From: Casuarius casuarius
Taxonomy: Eukaryota; Chordata; Aves; Casuariiformes; Casuariidae
Direction of reading: 5' to 3'
NCBI GenBank assembly: GCA_003342895.1
Contig: PTFA01000403.1
Coordinates: 188,537 to 252,536 of the forward strand
Length of the DNA: 64,000 nucleotides
The notes under the pieces were generated by a model. The model searched no databases. It was not told where the DNA came from and saw only the letters and a list, made by a program, of their open reading frames with translations. A program made the position numbers and the translations under genes. Below, in pieces: positions 38,995 to 52,527 of the stretch; positions within the stretch are counted from its first letter, which is position 1, and every line of letters starts with the position of its first letter.

Positions 38995-39000
38995 GCAGGA
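38995..39000. repeat. Right target-site duplication of the 38.6-kb LTR
   Basis: GCAGGA follows the terminal ACA of the LTR and is identical to 38632-38637. Confidence 0.92.
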
Positions 39001-42000
39001 CACTGAAAAAGTATATTGTCTGCCCTGGGGTACAGCATAGTGGTAAGTAAAGGGTTTGAAAATACAAAAGCCTACTGGGATAACAGTGGAGGATTGTAGT
39101 GAATGGAGGGACCCAAATCAGATACAGAGCTCTCTATACTGTATATGAGGAGTATATTTCCTTGAACATATGCCCCCCAACACACACTGTCTGGGAGAGC
39201 GTTAGTTGAGACAGGCAAAAACTACACTGGGGAGCATATGAACAGCTAAACAGTCTAGACAGCAGGCCAGATTCAGCCTGAGCCTGAGCCTTTATTTACT
39301 AGTACAGACATAGCCAAAGGGCCTGATTAGCTCAAAATACTTCTCTCTGGTGTGTCTCACTTGCTAGGTGAAAGAGACCAGATGATTTTTAAGAAATGCT
39401 ATGCTATTACAGAAATGTAAGTGATATCTTGGGTCTCTTCTGATCTCATCCTGTGTATACAATTGTTTATGAATTTTGCTGCTTTGCTCTATTACTTCTT
39501 GCTTTACATACTCAAGGATGTTGGGAAACATCATTTGAGGAATGCATAGAGATGCTCTTCTGACCTGAGTGTGTATTGAATTGATGCCTGTGACTGAGGG
39601 GACATTTCATGATCTGGGTGACTCTTCTAGTCCTGAGTCTCTAAATCCTTACATCTTCTGATTCAGAGCAGGCCCTTGAACCTGCATCCTAACTTAATGT
39701 TCTAGCCAGACTATTAGGCATATGCATATATGCACGACAGGAACTGCTGCTTTTATATTCAGCCTGATCTGAGGCAATTTATTAGATATCTGACAATTCT
39801 GATGCTGTGTCTTTTCTTGGGAGCAATTTCAGAAAGCATTATGAAGGAGATATGTTTGAAACAAAATAATTATGGGGGAAAAAAGATTGGAGAAAATGAG
39901 ACAAATGATTTTCAGGCATATTACATGAAACTACCCTGCACTATTTCAGCCATCTCACTTCAGTTTTATGGGAATAAGAGTGACAATAAAAAATGTCAAT
40001 TGCAAGAACCATTTTTTCTGAATACTTTTAAGAGCAAACAGAAATGTCTGTGGTAATTCACATTGTGGAAAGGAAGGGAAAAGGAGCCTGAAAATGGAGT
40101 TTACAAAGTGCAGAAGAAATAGTCCACATTAGTGGTGAGTGTATCAAACTGTTGTCACAATCTGATTTTCAGTCACTGGAAAATATTTTACCCGTTAACT
40201 CACTGAAGTTATAGAGACAACAGGAGCTAAGATTTTTAAATATATGCTATTTCTAATCACTTTTACTTTGTTCTTATCCTCACTTTTTGATTTTATCTCC
40301 AAAGCACTTAGAGGTTTATCTGCAAAGCATTTAAGAGCTCCTGTTTTGAAGGCTTAAGTAGCCTTTTACTGGCCCTCTGCACTGAGAGTGAATTCATTTT
40401 CCATTGGTAACAGGCCCAGTTTTGTGTAGAACTTTACACTGAGGAGACTTACTGTCCTCAAGATAAAAAACAAACAAACCAACCAACAAACAAACAAAAA
40501 CGCCCTTCCTCCCCCCAAATTCAACAATAAGAACTCTTACCCATAAGAGAACAGAATATCTTGCTATCTTAGTACCATTCATCATTTTTAACAAGGCGGC
40601 CTCTACAATGATTTGAGGCAACCTGCCTATAGAATTTATGAAGACTATGTGAAAGTATGAACTCTGTATATAACATGACCAACCTGCCAAAACCATTTTG
40701 GATACATAGCCTTTTACTTTCTCTGTTGTGTTTTCCTCTCACGTCAGCTGAAATCCCAAAGGGGCATTAAATGGAGATACTTCATAATTCAAATGCAAAC
40801 ATCCTAAACAATAAGATAGCTCTTCAGGGGAAGAACTGGGTTGCCAGAAGAACAAAGCAGTCATTGGCAGAGATCTGTGACTCCCTAGAGAGGCTTACAA
40901 GGCTGCCTGGCAGAGGTACTGGTAGGCTGTTAGAGGCTGAGGACTGAGCCACTTCTCAGCTTTACCTACCAGCTTAAGCTGAAGAGGGATATGCCAAAGA
41001 ACCCAGAAGGGCAGGTGGACTAGAGTACAGCCCTGTGTTCAGAGAGCAGCCTGACTTTTTCTGAGCACATTCTTTCGTTTATATGCATTTTAAAGCAGCT
41101 CATGGCATACAGAAATGTTTGGAACATGCAGAAGTTGGACCTTGAAGGCACTGTCCAGTGTCCAGGCTTCTACAAGCAATGAGTAGATGGAAATAACTTT
41201 TGATCATGAACAACACTGCATGTGTATGTTCTAACATTAATGTTGAAAAGGACAAATACTATTTGCTTTGATTTATCATTATAGTCACTGACTCTTACTC
41301 TGCTCTTACTTGTACCTCTGCTAATCTACTCATTTTAATGGAATCTTGAAGTAAAAATTGATTTAGCAGAACAATTGTATCAATTATAGATGAGAAGGTC
41401 TTGTTCCTCATCATTTCATGAAAAATATTTCCAAGCAGGTATTGCAACTCGTTCCTCACTAGAATTCCATTTTATTTCCTGATGGTATTTCTCAGTTATC
41501 TTGAAGGTACATAATTTCTATTATGAATGGTATCTGCTCCTGTATTGCATCTGAGAGACTGAGAGTTACAGTTTTCAAGCAAGGCCAACTAGGCTGGGTC
41601 CATTAACATTTCTAATTTTGTAAAAATTTCGTCACCAAACTTGATTAAGCCTGTCTTGAAAATCTGCAGAGCACCTGGCTTCTATCTTTGAACATGTAAA
41701 TGCCCATGTAGCGCTGTCCCATATGAGCATCTTTTGCAAGTTAAACTTAAGTGCCTTTGTCATCTAGGTTGCTCAGAAAATGAGCATCCGTAGTGCACAA
41801 GGGAATAAGGATCATAGCCTGTCCTAACAATATCTTTTATTCATAAAACTTATTACAACTGAGAGTAAGAAATCTACATCAACATTACCTGCACTAGTCT
41901 GCCTAACTAGCATTTATACTTGGTTGAGCTGAAACTGGGTGAAAGTCTGTAGCCTTCAATGCTCGTGAAAGTGTATTCTCCTTCAGTTTGAGAATCGGAT

Positions 42001-44436
42001 GTTTTATACAGCTCTATGTTTTCCTGTATGGTTCTATAGTGCAAACACCAAACTAATGTTCCCTTTTTTTAAACCTCTTAATGGAGGGCCTTGTTTTTGT
42101 ATGTCCCTCATGTGCTCATTTGTTCTATGTTTTGCTTTACTCCATCCCTACTACTTTAAGACCAAGTAGAAAGGAAATTGGTGCTACATAGCTTACTTAA
42201 AGTACTCTTTTCTGTAAATTTTGTTCCTTGTCTCCCTTCAAGTAGGATGGAATTATATGTAGCTTTTTGCTGTTACCTGTTAATGATATTACCTAGATCT
42301 ACGAAAAATCCTACTTGCACGTATAAGAAATATCTTTGATCTGATGTCATAAGGCAATAGCACTGACATTGAAGCCATGTAATATGCCTTTTTTTCAAAG
42401 TGCAAAAGAAAACAAACCCACTCTAAGGTAATATGATTATTATTACAATTTCAACCACATTTATAGGATCGTTCGGCATTTAACTTTCAGCTGAATGGGA
42501 CTACAATCAGAAACAGCTATGAGGTCCTGTCTCAGATTGTTTTAAGTATAGAAGTATGATATATACATCATCTGGGCCACTGAATCATCTTCCTGACTGG
42601 ACCCATTCACATAAGTGGGTATATTTATAACACAGACATGAAATGAAGTCACCAGGGAGAATGGCCATTATGCCTGAGTGAGTAAACCTTCTTTCTCTTC
42701 TGATTTGATATATGGCAAAATAAGCAGCAAAGACTACTTAGTGCCTTCAGATGGGATTCAGCTTGTTCAGAAGTTGAACATCTGGTTGAAGATAGTTGTT
42801 CAACCTACTCAGGGCTAAAATGAATCATTGTCAAGAGATACATGCACCTCCAGAAGATGATTCATTCCATGCCAAGGTAAGTATATAATACAGATGGGAT
42901 GAACTGCTGCTGAGAGATTCCTGACTTGCCACAGCCTCAAGGGAACACAGACAACTAGTCTTCCCACATTTTTTGTGCACCTTTAGATGTCTAAAGTTAG
43001 GGAGATGTATCTAAGCCAAACAGCCTTAAGAAAAGCATGAAAATGGTATTAACACACAGCACAAACTACCTCTGCTCATGAAACCCAGAGAGAACAAGAA
43101 GATGTAAAGGTCACCAAGTTTTGTCTTTTGCAAGGGCACTGGGCTCCGCAGGAAACTGTTAAGCACCTCCAGTTTGCAGGATCAAACCTTGATGGGCCAG
43201 AAAAGAGCAAAGCCTCATAACCAAAATGATTTATCTATGCAATGTCCATAACATACAGTGGTAATGTATATTCCCACTACACTGTATGGGATGAAATGCA
43301 ATAAATGTTAAGAAATGTTTCTTACTGATGAAATGAGAAGAAAAATCTCTGCATATTTCAACCCCGTTTGTTCACCATTCAGAATACTTTAAAGCATCAT
43401 TATTCTATTATCTCATGCTCAATAGCCAAATAGAACTTTCCACTCTATACGTGCCATATTCTTATGTACCAAAATGTGCTGAAATTAGGTTAAGAGTATG
43501 TTTGTCTACAGATCATCAAGCCAGGAAACATGGAATTAAGGCTGAAATGTCATCCTTGACTCACTGAAACCCTCTTGAGGATGATTTGTTGATTGTCCAC
43601 AATGGCTGTAAAGAGAGGCACAATGGAGACAAGGTAAAAAAGTGAAACAGAGAAAATGAACAAACAGTATACATATAGGATCTTCATTGACTTTAAGATA
43701 CCTGTTTTCAATACCAAACCTTCAGAGTTATTTTAGCATGCTGCAAATTTTGATGTTTCTTTTAAAATAAAAAACTCCCTCCATCTTTCCAAAGAATCCC
43801 CAAGCCCATGAAAGCTCAGACAGTTTTTAAACAACTATGTATTATTTATGCAGCAAACCAAGATTCTACTTTACTATATCTACAAATCTGGAAAGACTGT
43901 GCTCTACTGTGGTCCATGGTGTCAAGCATGATTTGGGAGAAGTTAGACTCATAAAGCATTCTACTATCAAACACGTAGTCCAGCAGGATGATTACAGATG
44001 CTGATCTTTTCACCATTGGAATGGAAGCAAAAACTTTTTACAGGGAACATTGTGATCAAATTTCTGTGACAGACATTGGTTGCTGAGTTGTGACATTTGG
44101 GTGAAAGAGCTACTCAACATTTTTTGAAATAATGTTTTCATGTTGGAAAATGGTATTTTTTCAAGATTAACAAATTCCTTTGGAAAACATTTTTTTCTGG
44201 AGGGGAAGAAAACAACTGTTGACTCAGTATATTACTCTGAATATTTTCATTTTGATTCTTTTTTTTTTTTAAACAAAACCTAAAAAGAGCTTGTTATTAA
44301 TGTCTATAATAACACTATAATACCAGCTTGAATGGCTACTGGTACATATTTTCTATTTTTGCTCACTGCATGATGTAGTCATTCTTTTCATTTCAGCCTC
44401 TTTCATAGCATGAATTCCTAAAAATACAGGTTCCCT
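39001..44436. other. Non-coding stretch, nothing recognised
   Basis: Only short frames are present. A 108-codon plus frame (39730-40056) has no domain. A CAAA-type repeat (40465-40500) and a T run (44259-44270) are the only structures noted. No mobile-element ends are recognised. Confidence 0.55.
40465..40500. repeat. Imperfect (CAAA)n microsatellite
   Basis: CAAA units with two CCAA variants follow an A run. A minus-strand frame across it gives leucine/valine/phenylalanine-rich sequence (FVCLLVGLFVFYL), which is a repeat artefact. Confidence 0.92.
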
Positions 44437-44666
44437 CACTTTTACACTGGTTGGAACAACATGACCCATTCTTCTGTTGAATGAATCTTTTCCTGAGCAC
44501 CTGACACCAGCTCGTAAACCTCTTTGCGTTGCCACGGAACACAATCTGAGCTGCATCATCCTGTAGCCCACCCCCCAGACCAAAGTCTCTTTGAAATTCC
44601 AGTATTTTATGTCCTTAACATCTTGATCATATATCTGAAGCCTAAGTGTATCTGAAGTTGTGAAAT
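44437..44666 (-). other. Exon-like segment (weak), minus strand
   Basis: On the minus strand a strong polypyrimidine run ending TTTTTCAG precedes base 44666, and one frame stays open past it for about 100 codons (DTLRLQIYDQDVKDIKYW near its start). A GTGAGG donor-like site lies near 44437. The polypyrimidine tract is itself a GTTT microsatellite, which lowers its weight. A second frame is also open for about 70 codons, with a cysteine cluster near its end. Two long open frames over the same bases argue for chance. No family is recognised. Confidence 0.12.
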
Positions 44667-47600
44667 CTGAAAAACAAACAAACAAATTATTCCAATGTTT
44701 CTGGAAGAATAACAGGGGAAGAATGTGAGGCAAACCCGAACAAATCAGTTTGTAGATTCACCTGCAAGTTGACTGGCCAAGCCATATTCAGGCCATTTGA
44801 TAACACCTTGAGAGGCTGATTTGCAAGCCCTATGTTACCCCCCTCCTCAACCCTTATCCTCCTTATGACCCTCAGTGACCTAACTGTATTGCATCCCCTA
44901 TTACTGTGGCTTGAGCAAAGAAGAGGGAAGCATCCAACTGCGGTCCCTTCTGATTGGTACTTAGCTCCATCCTCCTCTATGTCTCTTTGCTGCATCTCTG
45001 ATGTACCTCTTTAGCACAGCTAATTACAATTCAAATCATTCAAAATGTAAAAATATGTTGTCTGAATGCTTCTTTGTCAGTGTAAAATCCTCAATCCTGT
45101 ATGTATGTTTTAAAACCAAAGATCACTGGGAGAAAACATCCTTTACAAAAAGGTTTTCCCCTGTTTCATTTCCCCATAGAGATTTTTTTACCATTATGAT
45201 CTATTTATATTAAATCTTTTAATGTTGGTTCTTGTCAACTGAGGTTTGCTTGAAGCTACCCTCTTGCTTCTGTGCTGTGGTTGCTTCCATGTCCTTATCT
45301 GAAGGAAAACTGACACTGTGAAACATCCACGATCTGACCAACTGATTGCCACAGGAAAGAGGTTCAATGCACTCACCATTTCCATTTCGCAGCATGACAG
45401 TGAACTGTACTCTGAGGAAAAACAGTTTCTGGTGGTAGAAAATCCTTCTACCAAACTACTTTGGCAGAATCAAGCCTATGGCTTTCACTCCCTGAATACA
45501 CATATGGTCTTGGCCAGATATACAGACACACCAACTGCACTCCATGGTGTTGTCTACATTAAATTTTCTCTTAAATATTTCAATCTTTCTGTCAATGGTA
45601 GAAGTGGTAATATTGGTAATGTCCTGAGCATCATTACTATCTTAATTGCTGTTGTCTAACTGCATTGAGTGAGGTGAGACAGTGCCTAAAACACAAGACT
45701 ATTGATTTATATTAATTTTCTCATCTTTGTCGATCCACCTAGAAATCTTTTGGATAGTGAGAGTGCGAAATGTTAAGAAAAAAAGCATCCACATAGACAC
45801 AGCCACTATTTATGTGAATAAAAGAAGTAATGTGCTGAATGCTTTCATAACTAAATGAAACACATGTATTTCACTGGAGAGATTTAGTTCCAGAAGACTT
45901 ACTTGTTTATACAAGCATCACCCTCTGTGGGTACCCTTTATTGTTCTTTGCATTTTATTTCCATTCAAATCTTAAAATTTGAGTCATAAAGATTATGTAA
46001 AAAGTAGGAATGACAAAGTTGATTGATACCAAAGTGCATTTATAAAAGGATGAACTTCTATGAGAGAAACAAAGCACCCATTTTTTTTTTTTATATTTCT
46101 CCAGTTTATTTGATTTGGATACTTGATAGCAATAAATTAATTTTTATTACTATCTTTTTACAAGCAAACCAGAAATACTACAATAACTTTTCCTCAAGCA
46201 TATCAAGGCTTCTCTTTGCAAGAAATTACAAAGCAGGATTTCAGAGGCTAGCGAAACGTAAAATACATATTGTGAGGCCAATGCTCAAGGATTTTTCTTG
46301 AGTCTAATTACATTTAATTTTCTTCTTACAGAACAAATTCTGAGTCTGTGACTAGATGAGTTTTCCATTTTCAGGTTTTTTTAAAGGTAAGCCTTAATGG
46401 AGAGCTTTTCTTGAGGAAAGCTTGGCTGAAGTGCACCTCAAAAATGTAAGTGGCAGTAGACAAATTAAGGTATCTTAGAGCATACCTTTTAAAAAAATCA
46501 TAATATTTTTAAAGTCAATCTTTTATTTTTGTGATCTGACTTCTGATTTTTGAGTGCTAAGGATAAGCAAGAAGAAAACCTAACAGAAGGCCAACTATAA
46601 CATCATCTAATCAAAACTAATCTCCTAGACCTGGCACAGTCTGGATTTGGGCCAGGACATAGAAACAAAAATTGTTTACTGGCAGTGATAGATGACCTCA
46701 GTTGTCAGTGAACAGAGGGCAGACATCTACTCTCATCATTTTTGATTTCTTGAAACATTTGTTTCTGATGGCCATTAGATAATGCCATTTCACCTGAAAG
46801 GAGTGGCAGGCCCCTTGCTGCAGCATAAAATGGAGGGAAACATACTGTGTCTGTAACATGCAAGAAGCCGTGAAGGGAAACTAAGGCCACACCACTGATC
46901 TTTTACTGGCTGAGTCTCAGAGGGATCATTCTCCCCAGGATTATTCAGTGTTTGGATAAGAACCATTCATAGCTGAATTTGAGTCCATGCATGATCGTAG
47001 TGATGCTGGCTGGGTCAAGAGAAGGACTTAGAAAGGGTTTAAATAATGTTGAAATCTCCTTTGATTGAAAGCCACTCCTTTTTTTCCACAGTTGGTACTA
47101 AGGTCTCCCATAGCACTATCACTGACTAATACTTTCTAGTCTTCAATGGTTTCAGAAATTCAGTCTCCTTCTAAAAGAGTTTACCCAGCATCATGATTTT
47201 TGAGTGGTTTAGAGCTACGAAATATACCTATACAAGAGTTCTCCAATACTGCATGAAACTGTGACCCAACCAGAATGATTCTTTTCAATATCATGTGTGG
47301 CTTCCCCCTAATCCAACATGAGAACACACTAAAATTCAAGGATAAGTGTATGGCTTGACAGGTTCTTGTCGCAACAGCATGTCCTAGAAAAAGATTAAGA
47401 CCTACCTTTGTAGGATGCAAAAATCTAGAAGGGCCAGCTCTGGGCTGTAGCCTGAACTTCTTCATCATCTTCAGCAGGGTGCATTTCTTTGACTTTTCCT
47501 TCATATAGCTTTCTTCCATTGGAGAATAAGACAGAAGAAGAAACTTGTGACAAGAAACAATATCCTTTTTTCTAATGAAGGATGCATAGCTACATAAAGA

Positions 47601-47842
47601 ACATTGTATTTTTGACAGTTTACCAATTTTAAACTTCCTAATAGATGTTTAAACAAACCTCTGGGTAGATGCTCAGTCCTATCACAGTATCTCATTCCTT
47701 TCTTTTAAAATAAGTTCTAATTAAATGGGAATGAAGATTTTTCAAACTAAGAGTGAAAATAACTGCAAAGTGTTTGAAATGAAGAAAAAAATGTTGGATG
47801 AACTAGAAAAGCTATTAATTTATTTGGCACAGTGGCTAAATC

Positions 47843-47896
47843 AATCCTTGATAAAGCCTAGGTGGTTTGTGCCTATTAATCCTTGATAAAGCCTAG
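47843..47896. repeat. Tandem duplication, 35-base period
   Basis: AATCCTTGATAAAGCCTAG occurs at 47843-47861 and again at 47878-47896 without mismatch, separated by a 16-base spacer. The exact match means a recent local duplication. Confidence 0.9.
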
Positions 47897-48043
47897 ATGT
47901 CCTCAAGGACACTTGAGGTGAATTCGGTCCATTTCTTTTTAAGAAAGCCTTTTTCTTTTTCAAAATAATGGTGCCTTCAAATCTAATGAGGAGTTAAGAG
48001 CGGATACTTAACATCTTGGCAGTGGATTGGGTATTGTTTTCAT

Positions 48044-48071
48044 ACTAAGAGGTTTTGTGAAACCTCTTAGT
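48044..48071. repeat. Perfect hairpin, 12-bp stem, TGTG loop
   Basis: ACTAAGAGGTTT, TGTG, then AAACCTCTTAGT. All 12 base pairs match. It is the longest perfect tight hairpin I found in the window. It has no T tract after it and no gene nearby, so it is not a terminator. It may be the core of a decayed palindromic element, or the product of a template-switch mutation. Confidence 0.92.
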
Positions 48072-50280
48072 GTGTGGTTGAACTCATTCAGGAGGGCATT
48101 TCCCAGCTCTGAGTGACAATTTCAATCCCTGGACCTATAGAATAAAATGATCATTACTGTATTAAGGATGTGCTAAACTGCAGGGCAAATTAAAAATACT
48201 TGAATAGGGGCAACAAAGGCTTGAACAGTGCAGTATGGTATTTTGGAATTTAGAAGGTGGAGGTTTATACATTTAAATTGAGGTGGTTTTAATATTTAAT
48301 GGTATAACAGTAGTCTCAAAGCTTTGGCTTTAAAGTTAAAAAATAAAGAAAAGACTGGTTTATTGTTTATGATATAAGTAACTGTTTAAATAGATCATCT
48401 TCTCACTTAACAAGGGCCATTCATGAAGTCAAGATGCTATATTCAATAATTGCCGAATCATAGCTGGAGCCTTAAGTTGCTTGAAATATATATTTTTTGA
48501 TTAGGCCTCATTGCCGAAGTTTTCTATACAAGGATATTTGCCTTCGATTTGCCTTCACTGTTGGTGAAGTCCAGAGTAGGCTGGTATTAGGCTCTTTGCT
48601 ATATCCAGCTGACTGACTATTTGGACTGTGCGGATAGTTATCAAACAAATAATTCTTAAAAATCAGTACAAAATTTCCATTCTGGAAAAATTTCTATTTG
48701 GCTGAAAACAGGGGTCAATGTCTCTGTATTGAAATTGGTTTTTTTTGCTTAGCTTTACCACATCAATGAAAAATGAAAAGTTCCCCTATTACTTTAGTGG
48801 GAATACTTTAATGACAGAATTGTGAGGTAGAGTCTAGGATGGTGTGAAATATTGTTTCAGCAAAATTTCCTGAATTTAAGAATATCATATATGAAAACTG
48901 TACATTTGATATGATGAAAGTTGTAAAGAAAATTATCTAATCACCCTTAATCACATATTCTATTATTTTTTGCAGTCATTTCTAAGAGATAGATGGTTTA
49001 CAGATATATTATGCTTTCCTTTTTATATTAATTCCTTAATAATTTTTAAGGTATTTAGAATTTTCGAGTTCCAAAAACATTTGTAGGGAGTGACTGAAGT
49101 CTCTGACTAGCTTTAAAGATCCACACTGTTGCTCAGAAACAGAACTAAACTAAAGTACTAAGGCCTATACCAAAGACTTATTCTCTCTTGCTGAGAGATG
49201 TTATCTGCGCAGAATTGGCTGAGCAATTGCTTTACTATTCAGTTTCACATAATATACTTGAAAAAGGATTCTATGTTCAAAAGGATTCAGGATCAGTCCT
49301 AATACATTTTTTAGTTCTCTCTGCATCTATTGAAAACAAATAATATTACCTGGCAAAAAATATAGTATAACAAATTTCTGAAAATTGAAATAAGAAGCAT
49401 TAAGGTTTTATCAGGGTTATAACAAAAGATAGGGGCACCCCCTCACCAGTAAAATAGATAAGCAAGATTTATAATCAAGACTGAAGTGTATTTAATCTCT
49501 GTTGCTGATCCCTGCACAGCTTTAGCTTGTTTTTATCAAACTAATTGATGGCAAATGGAGCAGATGCATGATGAGATCTCCAATCTATGGCAGGGTTATA
49601 AGAAAATATGCTTTTTTTCTCCATTACAAGTATTGGAAATTTGGAAAATGCACCAGATTGGAATTGAAGCAATGTCTTCTGCTTATCTAATGCACGGCAG
49701 ATTTTCCTTATTATTATTCTAAGCATTGTATTTATCTTAATTTTAGAAAAAAATATAGTTTTATGTTTAAGATAGATAATTATTTTATAATGAAATTCTT
49801 GGCACTGACACTTGTTATGTTTAATTCTAGGATATGATTATATATTTAGTATATATGAGTTAGTAAAACTGTGACATATAACAACTGATCCAGAATATTA
49901 TACACACTGGTAAAGGCAAATTAGGAAAAGAAAAAACATATAAAGATGCTATTGTGTCCACTATCTTTATTCACTCATTATAATATTAAATTTACATACC
50001 CTTGTTAAGACACCTGAAATAGTAACAGTACATTTTCCATTTTTGTACGTTTTACGAAAACAACTTATTTTCAGCCAACATCCTTTCAGCTTTTTCTGAG
50101 TTAAGGAAAAATGCAAAAATTTGGAGTTTGCCTGTGGTGATCAGCTCTAAATAAAATATTTAAAGAGGGCAAAATTTTGTTTCTGCAACGTTAGGGTATG
50201 GAACTGTGAAAAACTATACACTGAGGTATGGTTACTTCTGTGTGGCATCCCCAAGGATGCAGTGAACATTAGAACAGGAA

Positions 50281-50870
50281 CGCTTGAGACAAAAACTCCT
50301 CAGATATGGATCCTGCCTGCCTGCCAAGAGTGGTACCCGCGAGGGCTGAGGGCATAGGTATAGCAAGGAGGGGGACAGGGAGAAGGCGAGAAGGGGGAGA
50401 CCTGGCCAGTTTGGAGAGCAGATCTGTAGAGCTACAAAGGGAGGGCAGGGGACTCAAGGGCGTGAGCAAAAGACACTCCCATCAAGAAGTGTTCGGTCTG
50501 GGGAAGACAGTGGCTAAGAAACTGGGCAGAAAGCGAGAAACTCATCCGGGTAGTGGTGAGGGAGGAAGGAAAACGAGACCAGCCAGCTGAGCAAGAATGT
50601 GCCGAAACATATCTGGGAAAGGAGCATGGGGTGAAGCGGCAGAGCTGGGCCTGTCTGAGGAGATTAGGGCTTGGACCATGAGCTGAGTGTGGAGACTGAG
50701 GCTGGAGTGAGAAAAAATGAAGATTAGGGATGGGAAAGGGAAGCCAAATGCCTTTGAAACAGAGAGTTAGGTGAGAGACAGGATCAGAAGAGTGATGAAC
50801 TGAAAAAAAAAATAAAGAAGTTACCAAGCTGGGGGAAGAGAGGGGGCAGGAGCAGGGAAAAATAGGCCTG
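50281..50870. other. Purine-rich, CpG-retaining block
   Basis: The plus strand is strongly G/A-rich (for example GGGAGAAGGCGAGAAGGGGG near 50380) for several hundred bases and is more GC-rich than its surroundings. About ten CpGs survive in the first 370 bases. It supports a 94-codon plus frame (50306-50590) rich in Arg/Gly/Glu and a 150-codon minus frame (50432-50884) rich in Ser/Pro/Phe. Both compositions follow directly from the strand skew and neither shows a domain. It could be an unrecognised repeat insertion, a small CpG island, or a purine tract able to form triplex DNA. Confidence 0.6.
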
Positions 50871-52527
50871 TTCACCACAGCCACAGGTTTACTGGAAAAT
50901 TACATATGCATTTGTTTCTCATGACAGAAACATGGTTATACTTATATCTTCCACTTTCTAGAGCTTGCAACTAACTCCATTTTAGCACATTCCCCAGCAG
51001 ACAATAGGCAGAAACACATAATTCCCATATCTCAGAGGCTTTCTTGTACCAGCAATTATCAGTAAAACCCACTGCTGAAATATATGTTTACTCATAGGAG
51101 AGACAGTCTACTGCTACTGTCGCTTCCTCTGTTATATAAGTGGCATAAATCTGTTCATGAGAATGTTCCAGTACTGCTTAATGCCTGGATGTTAAAATGA
51201 TTCTCAACAATGGAATTTGTTTTCAATTTACCATTAAAAACAAGCTGTCACTCACACACACGTACAATCTACACTGAAAGTAAGTTACCTTGCAAATTCA
51301 GCTCTAAAAAGAAGTAAACTTCAGCATTGTCACTGCCTGTTGACTGAGTGTATGCAGCATGATTAGTTACATTACTAGATGCTACATTTTTTTTTCACTG
51401 GATTTTGCCTCTTTTAGTATTACTGAGAAGGTTCCTTCACTGAGGATGATGCTGAATAATGAAGAAGTTACTCATTAAAATAGGCTTTGTTTTTCCACAT
51501 CTCCTGAAGCATACAGGGACAAACTATAGTCCACTGAACTGAACCAGGTTGCAGTGTGTTGTTTTTCAGGCATACAGAAAAACTCTTAGGAGGTGACTAT
51601 ACTGAAGAAAAAGTATTTGGCATATCTTTATTCAGGATCAGAATGTCCAAAACTATTGACTAAGAGAATCCTCCATCAACTTATTTTTTGAGGTATATTA
51701 ATAGGCACTTGCCTGAAAGACAGACATGGTCTAGATTGAAAATATAGGATATTACAGTTTTAATAAGGTTACGTTCCCTAATGATTTCACATTTTTCCTC
51801 TTCTTCATGGAACCTGTCAGTTTCTGCTCCCAAAGCCCTTATCCTTTCACACATTGTTATCTTTATAAAGGGGATAAGACAATATACAAAATCCACTTAA
51901 GTAAAGGTCTCCCTTCATCCAGCATTACTGCTGAGATCCTTACACTGGCAGCAGTTTACCAAAGCACAGGCAAAAATCAATTTTAATTAGTATTTTTGGC
52001 TTTAATGAAAAGTGATTACAGAACTGGCATTTTAGTTAATACTGTTGAGATTTATGGTGGGGTGATGCTAATTAATTTTCTGTTGAATTGCTATGGGCCA
52101 TGAATAACTGCAATAAAATGGCAGATTTGCTGATACCAGGACTATATCCGCACTTCAGAGCTTCTTAACAAAAGGGAGCTTAATGGGTTGCAGGTATAAT
52201 TTACATTACTTCTCATAAACTACACATTATTACTCCTTTATAAAAGTGTTATGAAGAACCAAACTTTTTGTGTTTTATACTGAGAGCAAAGTCTTTTCCT
52301 ACAATTTGGTGTGAGCATATGCAAGCTTTCTTTATAATCTGATATTTTCAGAACTGTTTGTTAGGGAAGATTTTATTGGGTCAGAAAATCAATCTTAGCC
52401 TAAATCCATTTCAGTATATATCGTGGTTATTCCTGTTATTAATTTTACTATTTTTCTTATGAGAAAGATGCAACTGAATAAGGCATCTGCATTTCGACTT
52501 CAAGCTCTATGTGTCAGGAGGACTATA
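50871..52527. other. Non-coding stretch, possibly regulatory near its end
   Basis: No gene is seen. At about 52035-52190 the text is AT-rich but non-repetitive, with clustered homeodomain-type cores (GCTAATTAATTTTC, AACTGCAATAAAATGG). This is the look of conserved non-coding enhancers in vertebrate gene deserts. That judgement is by eye only. Confidence 0.4.

Larger units (their letters stand above)
44667..50280. other. Non-coding stretch with a perfect hairpin and small duplications
   Basis: Open frames up to 113 codons (45318-45659) show no domain. The stretch contains a 12-base T run (46081-46092), the duplication at 47843-47896 and the hairpin at 48044-48071. Confidence 0.5.

Noticed and set aside
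44442..44609. Second minus-strand frame through the 44.5-kb exon-like segment
   Set aside because: My first reading of it depended on a dropped dinucleotide. Rereading the bases changed the peptide and left two competing frames, so I lowered the whole segment to a weak candidate.
48044..48071. Hairpin as a transcription terminator or microRNA precursor
   Set aside because: No T tract follows, there is no bacterial context, and a 12-bp stem with a 4-base loop is far too short for a microRNA precursor.
50432..50884. 150-codon minus-strand frame in the purine-rich block
   Set aside because: Its Ser/Pro/Phe-rich composition follows directly from the strand skew, which also removes stop codons. 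No domain is visible.
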